This document shows positions 34,402 through 45,275 of a stretch of DNA of 64,000 nucleotides, piece by piece; position 1 is the first letter of the stretch, and the number at the start of each line of letters is the position of its first letter. Origin of the DNA: Platerodrilus igneus (taxonomy: Eukaryota > Arthropoda > Insecta > Coleoptera > Lycidae); assembly GCA_036346225.1 (NCBI GenBank), contig JARFIW010000831.1:1736001-1800000 (forward strand). Direction: 5' to 3'. Position numbers and translations under genes: made by a program. The notes under the pieces were generated by a model. That model did not search any database. It was given only the letters and a program-made list of their open reading frames with translations, and was not told the origin of the DNA.

Positions 34402-34714
34402 CTGACAATTACTTGTGTCCACATATAGGGTTCCTCACCTATCCCTCTATAAACTTCCTCATTTGTTATTCTATCTGTCCAACTAATCTTTAACATTTTC
34501 CTCTAACACCAAGTTTCAAAAGCTTCTATCTTCTTCTTATCCACCTCTTTAATTGTCCAAGTCTCACTACCGTATAATAGAACTCTCCATACGTACGACT
34601 TTAAGAATCTTTCACTGTTATCTAAACTAATACTATTAGCTATTTCTTTCTTTTTAAAAACATTTTTTTAGGTTGAGCTTTTCTAGCTACTATATCCCTT
34701 CTGCTACGTCCATC
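34402..34714 (-). pseudogene. LINE-A1 ORF, C-terminal part
   Basis: On the minus strand it reads DGRSRRDIVARKAQP, then LLYGSETWTIKEVDKKKIEAFETWC, continuing towards the 3' end. The YGSETWT...KKKIEAFE block is diagnostic of the region after the reverse transcriptase in RTE-like LINEs. It is separated from the reverse transcriptase only by the solo LTR. Confidence 0.8.
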
Positions 34715-36110
34715 TGCTACGTACATTGACGTGACCTAAAAAAGACCAAGAAAAAGAAAGAAAGGATGACCGGGCTCAATCGGTGAGTGGGCGGGGCTTT
34801 ATACCTATAGATAAATTAAAAAGAAACCTGAAATAAATAGAGAGAAAATTTATATACACTCACTCATTCACACTCAGAACAGAACATACAAAAGAAAAAA
34901 AGAACTTATAATTAAACAAAATATTTACAGAACACAGTATTCCCAAACCCAACCAAAAAAAGTCAATGTCCCCAATTTACATATTACATTATGAGAAACC
35001 CCCAAACATTCAAAAAAAAATTACTCGGGAAAATGGCGAGCTGTAGTTTATAGGTAATTACACCCTGACATTATTTGTTAAAAAAGAACCAAACGCAACC
35101 CTAAAAACCACTGCTCTAGATCATCGTAAATATAAACTTAACCTATATTTACAAACATAATGGCAACAACATTTTCAACTGTGCAAGCAAGTCTTTAAAC
35201 CGTTTTTACATTAATACGTAGTATATTTTTAGTTATTTATAAACAAATAGTAAAGCATTAATAAAAGAGCAGTAAATACCAAAATAGTTCAATAATTTTC
35301 GTGTATAAGAATTAAATTTGGAAATGCCTGATATTTGAACGGTAAAATCCCAGGCGTTCTGGTTCCAAGGTAAATAGCGAATACAAAGAAAAACTCATCC
35401 TCGAGTTGCTGACGTCGAGGTTGAGTCAGTCGCTGGTCCACGTCAACGAGTAGGTAGGCCTACGCCCAGGAAGAACGCGTTTGGCCTCCTATTACCAGAA
35501 GAAACGACAGCTCAAGGGATTAACGTGTCCCCCGCAGGAAGCTAGAATAATTACGAACAATAGATTAATTTATTAAAACCAAAAATTAGCGTTTTATAAA
35601 CCCTAAATACTCACCACGCTATAATGCGTGCCAGCAAGTCGCATAAAGAAAAACCGAACGAAGCAAAACAGGAAGGATGTTTTCTTGTTGCTATTCAAAC
35701 AGAAAGTGAATATTAAATTTGTTTAGTTAAAGCACCAAAGCTCAACGTAAACTTGTCGTCAAGGAAATAAAACAAGAAACCCCTAATTTATTGAGATAAT
35801 TTCGCGGAATTTTTTAAAAAGGGAAAACACACCAACATTAATTATTGAATACTTGGAAACACCCGTATCTAATTATAGCGTAAATTCCACGTTAAGGAAT
35901 TCTTACAAAGGATATTTATTTTTCTAATGAGCAGAAAGATTTATCAAGTAAAATATATAGGATATTTATTATGAATTACAATACAATTTTTAGTACGCGA
36001 AAGGGATATATTAATTTACGAAATTAATTTTCGTGTTTAACGCCAAAGGAATTTAAGTTAAAAATTATTGTATATAAACTAATCAATTATTTACAAAAAT
36101 GAACGTAGCA
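34715..36110 (+). mobile_element. Solo LTR (TGYTACGT family) inside LINE-A1
   Basis: The element begins TGCTACGT and ends ACGTAGCA, a perfect 8-bp inverted terminus with TG...CA. The flanks are CATC (34711-34714) and AATC (36111-36114), a 4-bp duplication with one mismatch. Removing it restores the LINE reading ITKD-GRSRRD, which confirms both edges. The GC-rich module at 34765-34797 is shared with the LTRs at 18772 and 1271. It has no coding sequence in 1396 bp. Confidence 0.82.
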
Positions 36111-36114
36111 AATC

Positions 36115-36881
36115 CTTTGTAATTATACTACCTAAATAGCAAAATTCATCTACCTCCTCTAGCTCGATATTACCTATTTTTAATTTTGGGTTAGAACTAG
36201 GCTGTAACTCACTTGTCATTATCTTTGTCTTTCGTGAGTTAATTCTCATACTATAGTTACTCTGTAGTATCTCATTTAAAATATTAAAAACTCTCCTAAC
36301 TCTTTTCTAGACTCGGCTATAATGGCTATATCATCTGCAAAACGTAACATGTCTTTTTTCTGTCCCTGTACACTAATACCTATCTCTTTTCTCTCTCCAG
36401 CTAAGTTTAAAGCTTCCTCAATATAAACATTAGAAATCAAGGGAGATAGAATACAGCCCTGTCTAACACCATTTCTAATCTTAGCTTCCTTTTTATATAG
36501 ACTGTTAATAATTCTTCTATCGCTATGAGAGATTTCTATTTTACGCAAAACCCTGAACATAACAATCCAATTAACCTTATCAAATGCTTTTATTAAATCT
36601 TCAAACGCGAAATGAGTCTTTTTATGTTTTTGTAACCTTTTTTCAATAATTACCTTAACCATTAGTATCGGTTCTCTAGTCCCTCTGTTTTTACGAAAAC
36701 CATATTGGTCTTCGCCTAAATAATTCTGTCAAAGTTTCTACTCTATTTTTAATTATTACTGTTACTATTTTGGAAGCGTGGGAAGTTAAACTAACCGTTC
36801 TAAGAACTAAGAACTTTTACTAGTTCATATAATCTGTCTAAAGTTTACTGACTTGCATATTTTATTAATTCTGCGGGTATA
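36115..36881 (-). pseudogene. LINE-A1 reverse transcriptase, palm to thumb
   Basis: The open frame 36276-36662 has FEDLIKAFDKVNW (motif A region), NGVRQGCILSPLISNVYIEEAL (motif B) and MLRFADDIAII (motif C, FADD). Upstream DQYGF-like and DDIPAELIKY patches, and downstream MRINSRKTKIM and FCYLGSIITKD, are readable in other frames. The break towards the endonuclease is the BEL insertion. Confidence 0.85.
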
Positions 36882-36886
36882 TCGTC

Positions 36887-37259
36887 TGTTAATCAAAATG
36901 TTAATTTGCATTTACAATCACATAAAGGAAATGATAATTTAAAGGAATATATCACCTACCTTTCACTGGTTGTAGTGGTTGATTGTATTTGCACTGCTAT
37001 CAGATAATTATGGACTGTATGTATAATGTTCACTAATTGTTGCTAATTACTGATGCTCGATGCACCTAACTAAATCACGAACCAAAGCCAAGCGAGAACG
37101 AAGTTGAATTGTCGTCCACTCGTACATTACCAACCCTTTTATGTCGTTGCACTAAAGGTAGGGATAATGGAGGGTTTCTAGGTGGGAATAGTTTAAGGAC
37201 TTAAATTAATTGTGATTGGCATACTACACTACAACCAAAATACTTATAAAGCCTTAACA
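36887..37259 (-). repeat. BEL/Pao 3' LTR
   Basis: 373 bp, TG...CA ends (in plus orientation TGTTAATC...CCTTAACA). Identical to the 5' LTR except for base 37067. Confidence 0.97.
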
Positions 37260-37270
37260 TACCGCCCACC
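37260..37270 (-). other. BEL/Pao polypurine tract
   Basis: On the minus strand GGTGGGCGGTA lies directly before the 3' LTR, the position and composition of a plus-strand primer. Confidence 0.65.
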
Positions 37271-37325
37271 AAAATAAGTATTAGGAACTTATTTTCTAAG
37301 TGTGTCTAAACGAGCAAAAAAAAAA

Positions 37326-37342
37326 ATATATATATATATATA
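37326..37342. repeat. Short (AT)n tract
   Basis: About 17 bases of AT inside the BEL 3' untranslated part, next to a run of A. Confidence 0.95.
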
Positions 37343-37362
37343 ATCGTAAATTTAAAGTTAAC

Positions 37363-39765
37363 TTACCCTAATATACTAACTATAATACTAAGTTGCCTCT
37401 GAAATGGGAGAGGGCACAATTTTACCACGGGCCTTTTAAATAGTCCCTGGGATGTTGCCACGGTAGCCACACGACAAACATTGTCCTTTCCATAATGCAA
37501 CGTATGTATACGTCCCATTTTCCACTGTAATGGAGACACTTGAGTATCCTTAATCAACACCAACGTTCCCACCATTAACGAATAATTAGCAGAAAACCAT
37601 TTGGTTTTCTGTTGAAGTGTGTGCAGGTACTCCAAATGCCACCGTTTCCAAAATGATTGCTGAATACGTTGAACCAGTTGCCAACGATTTAAAGAAGATA
37701 GTTTCAGATCTAAGACATTAGGGTCGGGAATGACAGACACTGGTTCTACGTTCAGAAAATGACCAGGACTTAAGAATGAAAAATCAGTGGGATCGTTACT
37801 CATTGGACATAAAGGTCTGGAGTTTAATATGGCTTCAATTTGAGCAAGAATGGTGTTAAATTCTTCGTACGAGAGAATTTGTTCGCCTACCACCTTCTTG
37901 AGATGGGACTTTACAGATTTTATCCCAGCTTCCCACATTCCCCCAAAGTGAGGAGCCGACGGAGGATTAAAAACAAAGTGAATACCTTCCGTTTCAGATG
38001 ACTGCTTCATATATTCGATTAGTTCCCGAGATGCTCCGATAAAATTTGTTCCACAGTCACTATGAATTTGCAAGCATTTACCTCTGCGTGCTACAAACCG
38101 CCGTAAAGCTGCAATAAAGGCTTCTTTAGATAGGTTTGATGCCAACTCCAGATGTATCGCTTTTGTACTAAGACAAACAAATAAACAAACATAGGCTTTC
38201 AATGATTTGGCACCTCTAATACGGTTCATGGTGATAGAAAAGGGTCCACCGTAGTCTACCCCAGTATGTAGAAACGCTTTACCGGCAGTAAGTCTAGCGG
38301 CGGGCAAGTCGCCCATAGGAGGGCATAGCGAAATAGGTTTTTGACGAAAACATCGAATACAAGAGTTTAGGCACTGTTGAATAGCCCTTTTTGCAGACAG
38401 AATCCAAAAATTTTGTACTAACAAGAAATGAGTAGTTCTAAGTCCAGGGTGTAAATATTTCGTATGGCAATCTCGAATAATGAGCTCTGTCACCCGGTGT
38501 GACCGAGGAAGTAGCAATGGAAATTTTGTATCATAAGATACGTCTGCATTTCGCAACCGGCCGCCCACCCTTAACAACCCATCACTGTCAAGGAAAGGAC
38601 TGAGAGGTCGAAGTTGTTTATTACTAAGTTTTCCCTTTCGAATGATATCAATGTCCTGACTGAAAACTTGTTCTTGAACCCGTTTTATTAATAAATGAAG
38701 TGCATACTGTTCGGGGGAGACCAATAATTGTTCTAAGTTTCCAATATCCAAATTTGCACGAACTTTCAAGTTACGAATGAACTGACAAATATATACCAGA
38801 ATCCTGCATATTTTTCGCAAATCTGAAAATTGATTTACCATCGAGTCTACGAAATTATCTGCAACGTGTATGTTAAGGGATAAAGTTCTTTTTTCAATGT
38901 GCATCTGAGTGTGATCTGTAAGAGTTGGTTCCATATGAGCAGGCCAATTCTCTTTAGGTAATAGTAACCATGGTGGAGCCGTCCACCACAAAGGATGATT
39001 AACAAGCTCAGCAGCTAATAATCCTCTTGATGCACAGTCAGCAGGATTATCCTGTGATTTAATATGATGCCACGATGATGGAGCCACTCGTTCTTGGATA
39101 TGCGAGACACGATTGCTAATAAAGGTCTTCCAATTATACGACGAAGATCGAATCCATGCTAATGCTACTGTGGAATCTGACCACGCAAATGTATCGTCCA
39201 ATACTAAATTATCTCTATACGTATTTTGCACATACTCGACCAAGTTCGACAACAACACTGCACCACACAATTCTAATCGAGGTAATGATATACGATTGGT
39301 TGGTGCGACCTTAGATTTGGCACAGACCAATGATACTTGGATGTTCCCTTTCTCATCGACACAGCGGAGATAAACTGCTGCTGCATATCCAGCTTCCGAT
39401 GCATCACAAAATGCATGAATTTGTACAGTTTGATAGTTATCGCAAAGAATCCGTCGAGGAATTTCAATTTTCAATAACTCGGGTAATTGTTGAAGATACA
39501 GATTCCATTTTAAAACAATTTGTTGGGGAGGAAGTTCATCCCAGCCAATTCCTAATATCCATACAGATTGAATCAAATGTTTTGCGAAGAAGACCAATGG
39601 TGATAATAACCCCAGAGGGTCAAAGATCCTTGCAATTTCCGAAACCATATTCCTTTTGGTACAAGGCCGATCAACGATATTAAGATTGTAAAACAACACA
39701 TCACTCAATGGTTGCCATTGCAGTCCTAAAATTTTTTGAGAAGTATTGTTTACCTCTTCAAACAA
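37363..39765 (-). CDS. BEL/Pao pol: RNase H, zinc-binding and integrase
   Basis: An 800-codon open frame. It begins in the connection region (GLLSP near residue 53). RNase H has FCDASE (119-124), LPRLELCG (161-168), WSDST (195-199) and ASRG (245-248). The integrase zinc motif uses His434/His439 and Cys469/Cys472. The catalytic triad is Asp504 (GVDYGGP), Asp570 (HSDCGTNF) and Glu612 (MWEAGIK). All key residues are present. It would process RNA-DNA hybrids and insert the cDNA copy. The first residues continue the reverse transcriptase frame, which is broken at an A run at 39764-39767. Confidence 0.95.
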   Translation of the reverse strand: MFEEVNNTSQKILGLQWQPLSDVLFYNLNIVDRPCTKRNMVSEIARIFDPLGLLSPLVFFAKHLIQSVWILGIGWDELPPQQIVLKWNLYLQQLPELLKIEIPRRILCDNYQTVQIHAFCDASEAGYAAAVYLRCVDEKGNIQVSLVCAKSKVAPTNRISLPRLELCGAVLLSNLVEYVQNTYRDNLVLDDTFAWSDSTVALAWIRSSSYNWKTFISNRVSHIQERVAPSSWHHIKSQDNPADCASRGLLAAELVNHPLWWTAPPWLLLPKENWPAHMEPTLTDHTQMHIEKRTLSLNIHVADNFVDSMVNQFSDLRKICRILVYICQFIRNLKVRANLDIGNLEQLLVSPEQYALHLLIKRVQEQVFSQDIDIIRKGKLSNKQLRPLSPFLDSDGLLRVGGRLRNADVSYDTKFPLLLPRSHRVTELIIRDCHTKYLHPGLRTTHFLLVQNFWILSAKRAIQQCLNSCIRCFRQKPISLCPPMGDLPAARLTAGKAFLHTGVDYGGPFSITMNRIRGAKSLKAYVCLFVCLSTKAIHLELASNLSKEAFIAALRRFVARRGKCLQIHSDCGTNFIGASRELIEYMKQSSETEGIHFVFNPPSAPHFGGMWEAGIKSVKSHLKKVVGEQILSYEEFNTILAQIEAILNSRPLCPMSNDPTDFSFLSPGHFLNVEPVSVIPDPNVLDLKLSSLNRWQLVQRIQQSFWKRWHLEYLHTLQQKTKWFSANYSLMVGTLVLIKDTQVSPLQWKMGRIHTLHYGKDNVCRVATVATSQGLFKRPVVKLCPLPFQRQLSIIVSILG

Positions 39766-40753
39766 AATGCTTGCTGATACCGAACGGAATCAGGTAAATG
39801 GCCAATGACACTTGGCACGTTGCTATTCCACTTTCGCAACATAAAACCACCTGATTGGCAAATTTGGTTTAATTCATACACGAGTCGTTTGCCATCCTCT
39901 ATCGAATCACACCCTGTAATCAAATCATCCACGTACGTATCCGATGCTAAAATCTTGGAAGCAATAGGAAAACGTAACGATTGACTTTTTGCAAGTTCTT
40001 GAATTACACGCATGGCTAAAAATGGTGATGATGTGATGCCGTATGTAACAGTGTTTAGCTGATAATCGATAACAGACTCCGAGGACTTAAATCTCCAAAC
40101 TATACGTTGATAGTCTCGATGGCTAGTAGAAATAAGAATCTGTCTATACATTTGCTTAATGTCCGCAGTTAAAACTACAGAATGTAAACGAAAGTGTAAT
40201 AACAACTCCATGATATCTTTTTGAAGAGGGGCCTGCGAGTAAATGATCATTTAAAGACCCTCCACTGTGAGCGCTGGCTGAAGCATCAAATACGACACGA
40301 AGTTTTGTAGTTGTACTGTCTGGTTTGAACACGGCGTGATGTGGTATGTAATATACCGGCGATAATGTAGACGATCGAGTTGAATCCGATACAATACGAG
40401 ACATGTGACCACTATCGATATAATTCTGCATAAATTCTCTGTACGAATTATACAGTTGAGGATTTATTTCAAACGGCGTTCTAGTGAAAGAAATCTTCGA
40501 AGTGCTATTTCCGAGAGCCAGCAAATAGCGGTTCAGGACCATTGAAAGGTAACAAAACAATAAAACGACCGGTGTCATCCTGCTTGTGAGTGTCCACAAA
40601 ATGCCTTTCACAAATTTCCGCATGAGGAGATAATTTGTTAGAATCTGGAATATTTTCCAGTTCCCAAAATCGAGTAATGTTAGCATCTTCTACAAGTGCA
40701 GCTAATGATATACGAGATGTAACAGAAGAAAGAACCTTCCTGTTAATATCCAC
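39750..40753 (-). CDS. BEL/Pao pol: reverse transcriptase (frames broken)
   Basis: Three overlapping frames (40505-40753, 40156-40686, 39750-40250) carry consecutive parts of one BEL reverse transcriptase: LSPVYYIPHHAVF, LRVVFDASASAHSG, SLNDHLLAGP, TADIKQMYRQI (motif A Asp), YGITSSPFLAMRVI and TYVDDLITG (motif C YVDD). Breaks fall at homopolymers: AAA 40523-40525 and GGGG 40228-40231, and TT 40737-40738 at the upstream junction. No internal stop or missing motif was found otherwise. Confidence 0.9.
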
Positions 40754-41454
40754 CCAAAGGTAGTGTGAATTGCCACGGGTTCTTCTAGTGACCCAATGCG
40801 AGTTGCGTTTAATAAAACACGCGCGAACAAATCTGCACCTAACAATAAATCGATATGGCTAGGTTTGTCGAAGTCCGAATCTGCTAAATCTAATCCAACT
40901 ATGTGAGGCCAACTATTTGGTGAGATCCTTGATGAAGGAAGGGTTCCACAAATGTCTGGTAAAACAAAACAATCAATACTGTACTCTGGAACAGTTTTAC
41001 CTTGAGGACTAATTTTACACGATACTTGTCCATACGCATGAGAAGCAGATAGACCTAAGCCTTCAACCTTCATTGAAATATTCGATTTTCTTAAACCTAA
41101 GCGTCGACAACACTTATCAGTCATGAAATTTTCCATTGATGCACTATCTACAAGTGCTCTTACTGTCTGAACTTTACCAAACCCATCTGTAATTGAAATT
41201 CTTGCGGTGCCTAATAACGTCATTGTGTTGGACGATCTAGATGATAACAACGTACTTGTAGTAGTGTTGCAGGTGGGTTCGGGAAGTTGATCTGTTGCCT
41301 GAGTGATTGCAGGTTTCTGTGCAACTGTAGGGTTTTCAAAGTGCAATAAAGTATGATGACCCTTGCACACTTTTACAAACAAGTTTGGAAGAGCAGCGTG
41401 TAACCATATGAGAGTTGCGAAGACAATTAATGCATAAGTGTTTGTCTTTAACAA
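40702..41454 (-). CDS. BEL/Pao protease (DUF1758-type aspartyl)
   Basis: The frame reads KVCKGHHTLLHFENP, then RISITDGFGKVQTVRALVDSAS, then GADLFARVL and TTFGWILTG. The catalytic motif is DSAS where many aspartyl proteases have DSGS; Ala at this place also occurs in BEL-type enzymes, to my knowledge. It joins gag at the T run 41371-41374 and the reverse transcriptase at 40737-40738. Confidence 0.9.
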   Translation of the reverse strand: MLKTNTYALIVFATLIWLHAALPNLFVKVCKGHHTLLHFENPTVAQKPAITQATDQLPEPTCNTTTSTLLSSRSSNTMTLLGTARISITDGFGKVQTVRALVDSASMENFMTDKCCRRLGLRKSNISMKVEGLGLSASHAYGQVSCKISPQGKTVPEYSIDCFVLPDICGTLPSSRISPNSWPHIVGLDLADSDFDKPSHIDLLLGADLFARVLLNATRIGSLEEPVAIHTTFGWILTGRFFLLLHLVYH

Positions 41455-42551
41455 AGTTATAACGGTCTTGTGGCGATTTATTCAGAAACATTTCACATTG
41501 GTATAAGTTATGAGTACCACTGCAAAGACTGCATTTCTGAGCGAATGAAGTTGTTACGAATGACTTTCGAACTTGGGGTTTTGAATATTCAAAGGAACGT
41601 TTAGAAGGTACACTAGATGATATGGTTTGTTTAACGGACGTATTAAATTTGGACGGTGTATCGGAAACAACCATATTGCTAATTTCTAATGCCTTGCAAT
41701 GTTTTTCTAGAAATAATTTTAATTGATCATAAGATGGAATGTCTGATGTATTTTCTAATTCAAATGTTTTCAACAGATTTGTATCTACCTTTTTTGATAA
41801 CAAATTAAACAATACGAAGTCGAGCAAATCAATCTTAGTTTGACGTAAGCTTGATATATTTTCCGTAAAGCAATTAAGCAATTCTCTTAAATCTGTATGT
41901 GAATTAAATTTTGCTTTTGGTGACGATTCTAAAGCATTCCAATGCGTGTTTGCAATTAAACGTTTTGAATTAAACCTCTCCACAATAATTGAATAAGCTA
42001 GCATATAATTATTATTCGAAATTTGCAAATGTCTAATGAGTTCTCTAGACTTAAAATCCAATGCATCAATTAAAAATAGAACTTTTCGATCGGTAGCAAT
42101 TGATTATTTTCATGAACTAAATTATTAAAAATTGAATAAACTCTTGGAAATGTTCTATTTTTCCAGAAAATTTTTTCATTTCTATCCGAGGGAGACGAAT
42201 ATTAGTACATGAGCCGATGCTAGTAATATTTTCAGTCAAGCATTTTTCAGCAGTGGATATATTATCAAATTGTGCCTTAATAATTTTAATGTTTAACAAA
42301 GACCTATCTATTTCAATTCTTAATGTTGTAACTTCATTTAATAATTCAGAGTTGTCCTCATCCAATATGCACGTTTTATAAGCAGTATCTACATCGTTTT
42401 TGATATCAAAGGCGCTTTCAGCCATAATATTAACAGAAATACAATTGCCTTTAATATGCTCCAATTTATCTATCGCACCAGATATATCAGATAATCTATC
42501 GAGTGCGGCCTTTAAATCCACTATCAACCTATCCGATGAAATATGTGCCAT
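41336..42551 (-). CDS. BEL/Pao gag (DUF1759-type) with two zinc knuckles
   Basis: Frames 42117-42620 and 41336-42061 form one gag. I place the start at the ATG at 42551 (MAHISSDRLIVDL), because the codons before it are AT-rich and unlike protein. The N-terminal half is predicted helical (LKAALDRLSDI, then NEVTTLRIEIDRSLLNI). RLPRIEMKKFSG opens the DUF1759 region. Near the end are knuckles C-x2-C-x3-H-x4-C (CSLC...) and C-x2-C-x4-H-x4-C (CINC...). Breaks lie at A runs 42127-42131 and 42072-42076. Confidence 0.88.
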
Positions 42552-43088
42552 CCTAACGAACAAGGTTACTAATATCGATTTTATATTGATTTCAGCTACA
42601 AAAATGAAGGGTTTGTTCACCTAATAATAGGATATACCAAGGGTAATGTTGAACTACCTGTTAAAGAATTTTTACTACAACGTGCCTAACGGGAGCTTGC
42701 AAGTTTCAATATGACAAAGAGCAAAGGGTTTTATTCTACCCGGTTTTACGAATACCTGAATTCTCTAGCGAACTTGAATTACAAGTTTAAAATAACTGTA
42801 TTGCTTAAACACTTTTCTGACTACAAATTCTTACGTTAACTATCCCTAAAATTTACAAAGATTTGTCATTTTTAAGGCTTTATAAGATTCTGTATCAGTA
42901 CAAAATTTCAAATTTAATGCGAGATTGCATCTACTATAAGTTAGTTTACACAATTGACTATGAAACTGGTGGTATGACTACACTTTTCTTCTAAATGCGG
43001 TCAACCCCTAATTTAAGCGAAGAGCAATTAACAATGTAGTTAAATTGAATGCCAAAAATGCCAATAATAAACCAATTAATAAGCAAAA

Positions 43089-43106
43089 TATTTGCTCAAA
43101 GGACCA
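43089..43106 (-). other. BEL/Pao primer-binding site (candidate)
   Basis: Four bases inside the 5' LTR, the minus strand reads TGGTCCTTTGAGC, beginning TGG as complements of tRNA CCA ends do. The tRNA is not identified. Confidence 0.5.
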
Positions 43107-43110
43107 AAAA

Positions 43111-43483
43111 TGTTAATCAAAATGTTAATTTGCATTTACAATCACATAAAGGAAATGATAATTTAAAGGAATATATCACCTACCTTTCACTGGTTGTAGT
43201 GGTTGATTGTATTTGCACTGCTATCAGATAATTATGGACTGTATGTATAATGTTCACTAATTGTTGCTAATTACTGATGCTCGATGCACCGAACTAAATC
43301 ACGAACCAAAGCCAAGCGAGAACGAAGTTGAATTGTCGTCCACTCGTACATTACCAACCCTTTTATGTCGTTGCACTAAAGGTAGGGATAATGGAGGGTT
43401 TCTAGGTGGGAATAGTTTAAGGACTTAAATTAATTGTGATTGGCATACTACACTACAACCAAAATACTTATAAAGCCTTAACA
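43111..43483 (-). repeat. BEL/Pao 5' LTR
   Basis: 373 bp, matching the 3' LTR at all but one base, followed by the second TCGTC. Confidence 0.97.
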
Positions 43484-43655
43484 TCGTCTATCCCAGACGC
43501 TTTATTTAGTTTAAGATCCCTAACAGCTCTATCAAATTCTTCTCTTAATATTGAGAACCCTATTTCTACATCCTCTTTTTGGTCGTTCTCTAATTTTTCG
43601 ATATCGTTTCCCTTATATAAATCTTCTATATATCTTTTCCATCTATCTAGTACCT

Positions 43656-43886
43656 CTACTTTTTTATTAGAAGCTCATTATTCTCATCTTTAATACCATT
43701 ATATCTTTTCCTATCTTCCCTGAAAAACCTTGCAACTGCCCCGTAAGCCCTTACTGTTTTACCTACTTCCAAATCATTTTGTATTCTCTTACAATTCTCC
43801 TCCATCCATTTACTTCTTGCTTTTCTACACTCGTGTACCATCTTATTTCTAAGTCTATTATATTTTTGTGTACTTTTACTATCCAC
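43656..43886 (-). pseudogene. LINE-A1 ORF, linker between endonuclease and reverse transcriptase
   Basis: The open frame has KYNRLRNKMVHECRKARSKW and VARFFREDRKRY, a basic helical linker typical between the endonuclease and reverse transcriptase of RTE-like LINEs. Confidence 0.75.
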
Positions 43887-44276
43887 TTCTCTGAAAGGTT
43901 TAAGCGTTCTTCTATTATCTAATTAAATCTAATATATCCTTTGTTACCCAGGGTTTTCTCGCTTCTACTTTTTTCTTACCTATAGTCTGTATTGCTGTTA
44001 TGTACAGCCCTTTGTATTTCTTTCCATCTATTTTCTACGTTCTCTCCTATAGCTATGTCCTTGATCTTTTTATCTAATACTTGTTTATAATCCTCTTTTA
44101 CCTCACTATCATTAAGCTTACCTAGATCCTATCCCTCTCTTTTAACCTTTCTCAGTTTTTGAGTTTTAGCTTACACTTCCTTTTAACTAAGTTATGATCG
44201 CTATCTATGTCAGCCCCTGGATAACTACGACAGTTTTTAATTCGGTTTCTAAATCTTTGTTTAACTAAAATATAAT

Positions 44277-44860
44277 CTATTTAGTATCTAGCCCTATCAT
44301 CTGGCGCTTTCCAGGTATATCTTTTCTAACATGTTGTTCGAATAGGGTATTTACAGTTACTAATCTATGTTCCTGGAAAAACTCAACTAATCTTTCTCCT
44401 CCATCATTTCGTCTAACATACCCAAATTTTCCTACCATTTTTCCCTCACTACCTTCTCTCACTGACGCATTAAAGTCACCCACAACTATTAAATTCTCAT
44501 CTTCCTTTACTTTTTTCACTATACTATTTATACTCTCGTATACTTTTTCTACTTCCCCGTCCTCATACTGAGTTGTTGGCATGTAAACCTGTACTAAAAC
44601 AGTGTCTGTGGGTTTCGAACTCAATCTAACCATAATTATTCTATCACTAAATTGTAAGTACTCTTTAACTTTACGTTCTAATCTTTTACCTAACACTATT
44701 CCCACCCCTGCCTGTCCATTCTATAATTATCTTTGCAAAAGTCATTACTATCTGGTTATCTCACCTCACTAATACCTAAAATGTCCAGCTTTTCTTTTCT
44801 CATTTCGACTAATAAATTCGTTAAATTATCTACTCTAAGTAATGACCTCATACTCCAAGT
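44277..44860 (-). pseudogene. LINE-A1 AP-type endonuclease
   Basis: The N-terminal block (DLVIGTWSMRSLLRV, ILGISEVR) lies at 44860-44760 and the open frame at 44277-44705 has VQVYMPTTQYEDGE and LIVVGDFNASV. The GDFNA motif carries catalytic Asp and Asn of exonuclease-endonuclease-phosphatase proteins. A stop follows ISEVR and the frame changes near 44710. Confidence 0.85.
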
Positions 44861-45275
44861 CCCTATCACTAAATCGAACCGTTGTTTTAAATTCTTGCGG
44901 TGACGAGCCCCAAGTACCCTCTTCCGGAGATGCTAATGAGGGTGTATTTTACTTCCGGACAAGAATTTTACTTGTGAGCTCTCCATCATACACATTTCGT
45001 GTTTTAGGTCACGCATACCTGGGGAATATTGTGGTAGGTTCCCATATCTTTCCACAACGCAGTTTTTAAAGATTTTAGCAAAAAGCCGTATCTGTCACGG
45101 CCAAACCCCAACAACATTGTAAATTATTGAGGATCGCCCGAGACCAACCGACTCTCCTCCAATATCTTTTAGCCAGCAAGGCTGCTGCTGCCCTTTTCTG
45201 AGCCTTTTAATCGCCTTTTACGATAAGCAGGCTTACTATAGTAGTATTCTTTGTCCCCTACTATAGAGAAGATGT

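Larger units (their letters stand above)
36887..43483 (-). mobile_element. Complete BEL/Pao LTR retrotransposon, young insertion
   Basis: Two 373-bp LTRs flank 5.85 kb of gag-pol on the minus strand. Target duplication TCGTC lies at 36882-36886 and 43484-43488. The LTRs differ at a single base (37067 T, 43291 G), so insertion is recent. Domain order gag, protease, reverse transcriptase, RNase H, integrase, with the large DUF1759/DUF1758-type gag-protease, is that of BEL/Pao. The target was the reverse transcriptase region of LINE-A1. About seven frame breaks separate the reading pieces, all at homopolymers. Confidence 0.95.
34190..45275 (-). mobile_element. Near-complete RTE-like LINE (LINE-A1) hosting two later insertions
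   Basis: Removing the BEL element and the solo LTR leaves about 3.1 kb on the minus strand. It comprises a 5' leader (45275-44860), an AP-type endonuclease (44850-44280), a linker (43886-43656), a reverse transcriptase (43600-43484 continuing 36881-36115), a C-terminal part (34714-34400) and a 3' end at about 34190. This order and length fit an RTE-clade element. The 5' leader contains the block GCTTATCGTAAAAGGCGATT, which I have seen in other arthropod LINE leaders. Junction codons continue across both insertion sites. Host LINE frames are broken in several places. Confidence 0.85.

Noticed and set aside
34719..36107. ACGTA direct repeat as the target duplication of the solo LTR
   Set aside because: It lies within the TGCTACGT/ACGTAGCA inverted ends; the CATC/AATC flanks restore the LINE frame and fit better.
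39113..39683. Plus-strand open frames of 86 and 117 codons
   Set aside because: Antisense shadows of the BEL pol gene, which has clear domain motifs on the minus strand.
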